Shown here: piece by piece, positions 5,180 to 6,098 of the stretch
How the letters are laid out: each line of letters starts with the position of its first letter
Numbering within the stretch: position 1 is the first letter of the stretch
DNA from: Thiotrichaceae bacterium
Lineage (GTDB): Bacteria; Pseudomonadota; Gammaproteobacteria; Thiotrichales; Thiotrichaceae
DNA length: 6,098 nucleotides
Direction of reading: 5' to 3'
NCBI GenBank assembly: GCA_027024625.1
Contig: JALVRY010000146.1
Coordinates: 1 to 6,098 of the forward strand
The notes under the pieces: generated by a model
Seen by the model: the letters and a program-made list of their open reading frames with translations, nothing else
Databases searched by the model: none
What the model was told of the DNA's origin: nothing
Position numbers and translations under genes: made by a program

Positions 5180-6098
5180 CTACTTACGCAATAATTTCCC
5201 TGATTTTGTTTTCTCTAAGCACTCAACAAATTGTATCTTGCGAGGTTTTTCATAAGGGCTAAGTGAACTAATCGCATCGATATTAAGCTCTATAGGAGCA
5301 CCTTCGATAATGAGTGTAACTTGTTCACCAAGTTGTGGATCGGGTGTTGATGCGATAATAAAATTTCGCTTTTGCAGATAGGGTTTTAGCTTGGCTTCTA
5401 CTTGTTCGGGGATGATCTTAATTCCTGCTGTATTGATAATATTATCGAATCGACCTAGCCATCTGAATGTTTTACTATCTTGCAATTCTACGATGTCATT
5501 GCTTGTAATGCTGTCGTCTAGGTGTTCTGCATGGATAATCAAACAGTCCCGCTGATCACATTCAAAACTCACTCCCTCTAATGCATGAAAAAATATTGAT
5601 TGTTGTTCTATATTTAATGGACGAATAGCGATGTGGCTGGCTGTTTCGGTCATGCCGTAGGTTTCAATAACTTTAGTCGAAAGCCCTTGTAATTGTTTTA
5701 CTAGTTCATCGCTTATCGCTGCTCCGCCAACAATCAAAGTATCAATTAATTTGAGTTGATTATCGTTGCTTTTGCTAAGCTGCATTGGTGTCATTGCTGC
5801 AAATTTTATAGGCTTGTTAAGCTTTTCCAATGGCTTTGATGAAGGGGTGATAATAGTTAAATCTAAGCCAAGAACAATGGCTCTTACCAGCATCATTTTT
5901 CCTGCAATATAATTAATGGGTAAACAAAGCAAAGCTGTATCCCCACGCTTTAGATTAAAGGTCTTGGCGGTTAATTTGGCTGATCTTTCCATAGAGGATT
6001 TAGGCATGGGAATTGTTTTTGGCTTGCCTGTAGAGCCAGAGGTTTGCAGTGGCATTGTTTGCTGAGGAGCTAGCCATTGTGTATAGAATTGATGGCAT
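5180..6098 (-). CDS. menE: AMP-binding acyl-CoA synthetase, probably O-succinylbenzoate-CoA ligase (5' partial)
   Basis: This is an adenylate-forming enzyme of the ANL superfamily. The frame is open to the window edge (from about 6097), so the true N-terminus lies outside; the internal ATG at 6055 is not the start, because FYTQWLAPQQT precedes it in the same frame as such proteins have before the P-loop. Motifs in order: P-loop LQTSGSTGKPK; CLPINYIAGKMM; VGGAAIS; YGMTETASH; GRFDNIINTAGIKI hinge; and the catalytic lysine near the end in KTKSGKLLRK. About 305 residues are visible. The LQTSGSTG, YIAGKMM and short C-terminus resemble compact MenE proteins (about 350 residues) known from Bacteroidetes more than the 451-residue E. 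coli MenE. MenE adenylates o-succinylbenzoate and joins it to CoA in menaquinone synthesis. Another acyl-CoA ligase cannot be excluded; neighbours beyond the window (menC, menB) would decide. Confidence 0.8.
   Translation of the reverse strand, partial: CHQFYTQWLAPQQTMPLQTSGSTGKPKTIPMPKSSMERSAKLTAKTFNLKRGDTALLCLPINYIAGKMMLVRAIVLGLDLTIITPSSKPLEKLNKPIKFAAMTPMQLSKSNDNQLKLIDTLIVGGAAISDELVKQLQGLSTKVIETYGMTETASHIAIRPLNIEQQSIFFHALEGVSFECDQRDCLIIHAEHLDDSITSNDIVELQDSKTFRWLGRFDNIINTAGIKIIPEQVEAKLKPYLQKRNFIIASTPDPQLGEQVTLIIEGAPIELNIDAISSLSPYEKPRKIQFVECLEKTKSGKLLRK

Overview
The window looks like chromosomal DNA of an AT-rich (roughly 40% G+C by eye) gammaproteobacterium. The clues are an AlgR-type LytTR response regulator end, a mutY-yggX pair in the enterobacterial/pseudomonad arrangement, and genes for periplasmic c-type and d1-type cytochromes. 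A sulfur- or methyl-compound-oxidising marine lineage would fit, but that is only a guess. No mobile element, CRISPR array, tRNA or rRNA was seen.

Layout. (1) Positions 1-299 hold the 3' end of an AlgR/LytR-family regulator, closed by a strong intrinsic terminator at 376-410. (2) Positions 476-1856 hold a two-gene repair/oxidative-stress operon: mutY (A/G-specific adenine glycosylase) and, 4 bp later, yggX (Fe(II) trafficking and protection of iron-sulfur enzymes). (3) Positions 1857-1996 separate convergent genes and contain a large imperfect inverted repeat. (4) Positions 1997-3015 on the minus strand hold a periplasmic tri-heme cytochrome with a class II (cytochrome c'-like) look. It overlaps by one base with a 63-residue zinc-ribbon/one-TM protein. 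(5) Positions 3016-3156 are a compact divergent control region with an FNR/DNR-type box. (6) Positions 3157-4698 on the plus strand hold a NirN-like protein: signal peptide, one c-type heme, and a cytochrome d1 beta-propeller. (7) Positions 4874-5059 hold a small four-cysteine zinc-ribbon protein. (8) Positions 5180-6098 on the minus strand hold most of a MenE-like acyl-CoA synthetase, cut by the window end.

The most interesting part is regions 4-6. A NirN-like d1 cytochrome stands without nirS, nirF or the other d1-biosynthesis genes in view, back to back with a tri-heme cytochrome. The single FNR-type box has its centre exactly 41.5 bp from plausible start points in both directions. On the minus strand a TATGAT -10 sits at the exact class II position. 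On the plus strand the same spacing puts the start point on the A of the ATG, suggesting a leaderless message. This reads as one oxygen- or nitrogen-oxide-responsive periplasmic electron-transfer module. The MenE-like gene, if truly for menaquinone synthesis, would fit low-oxygen respiration, but it is not physically linked to the module.
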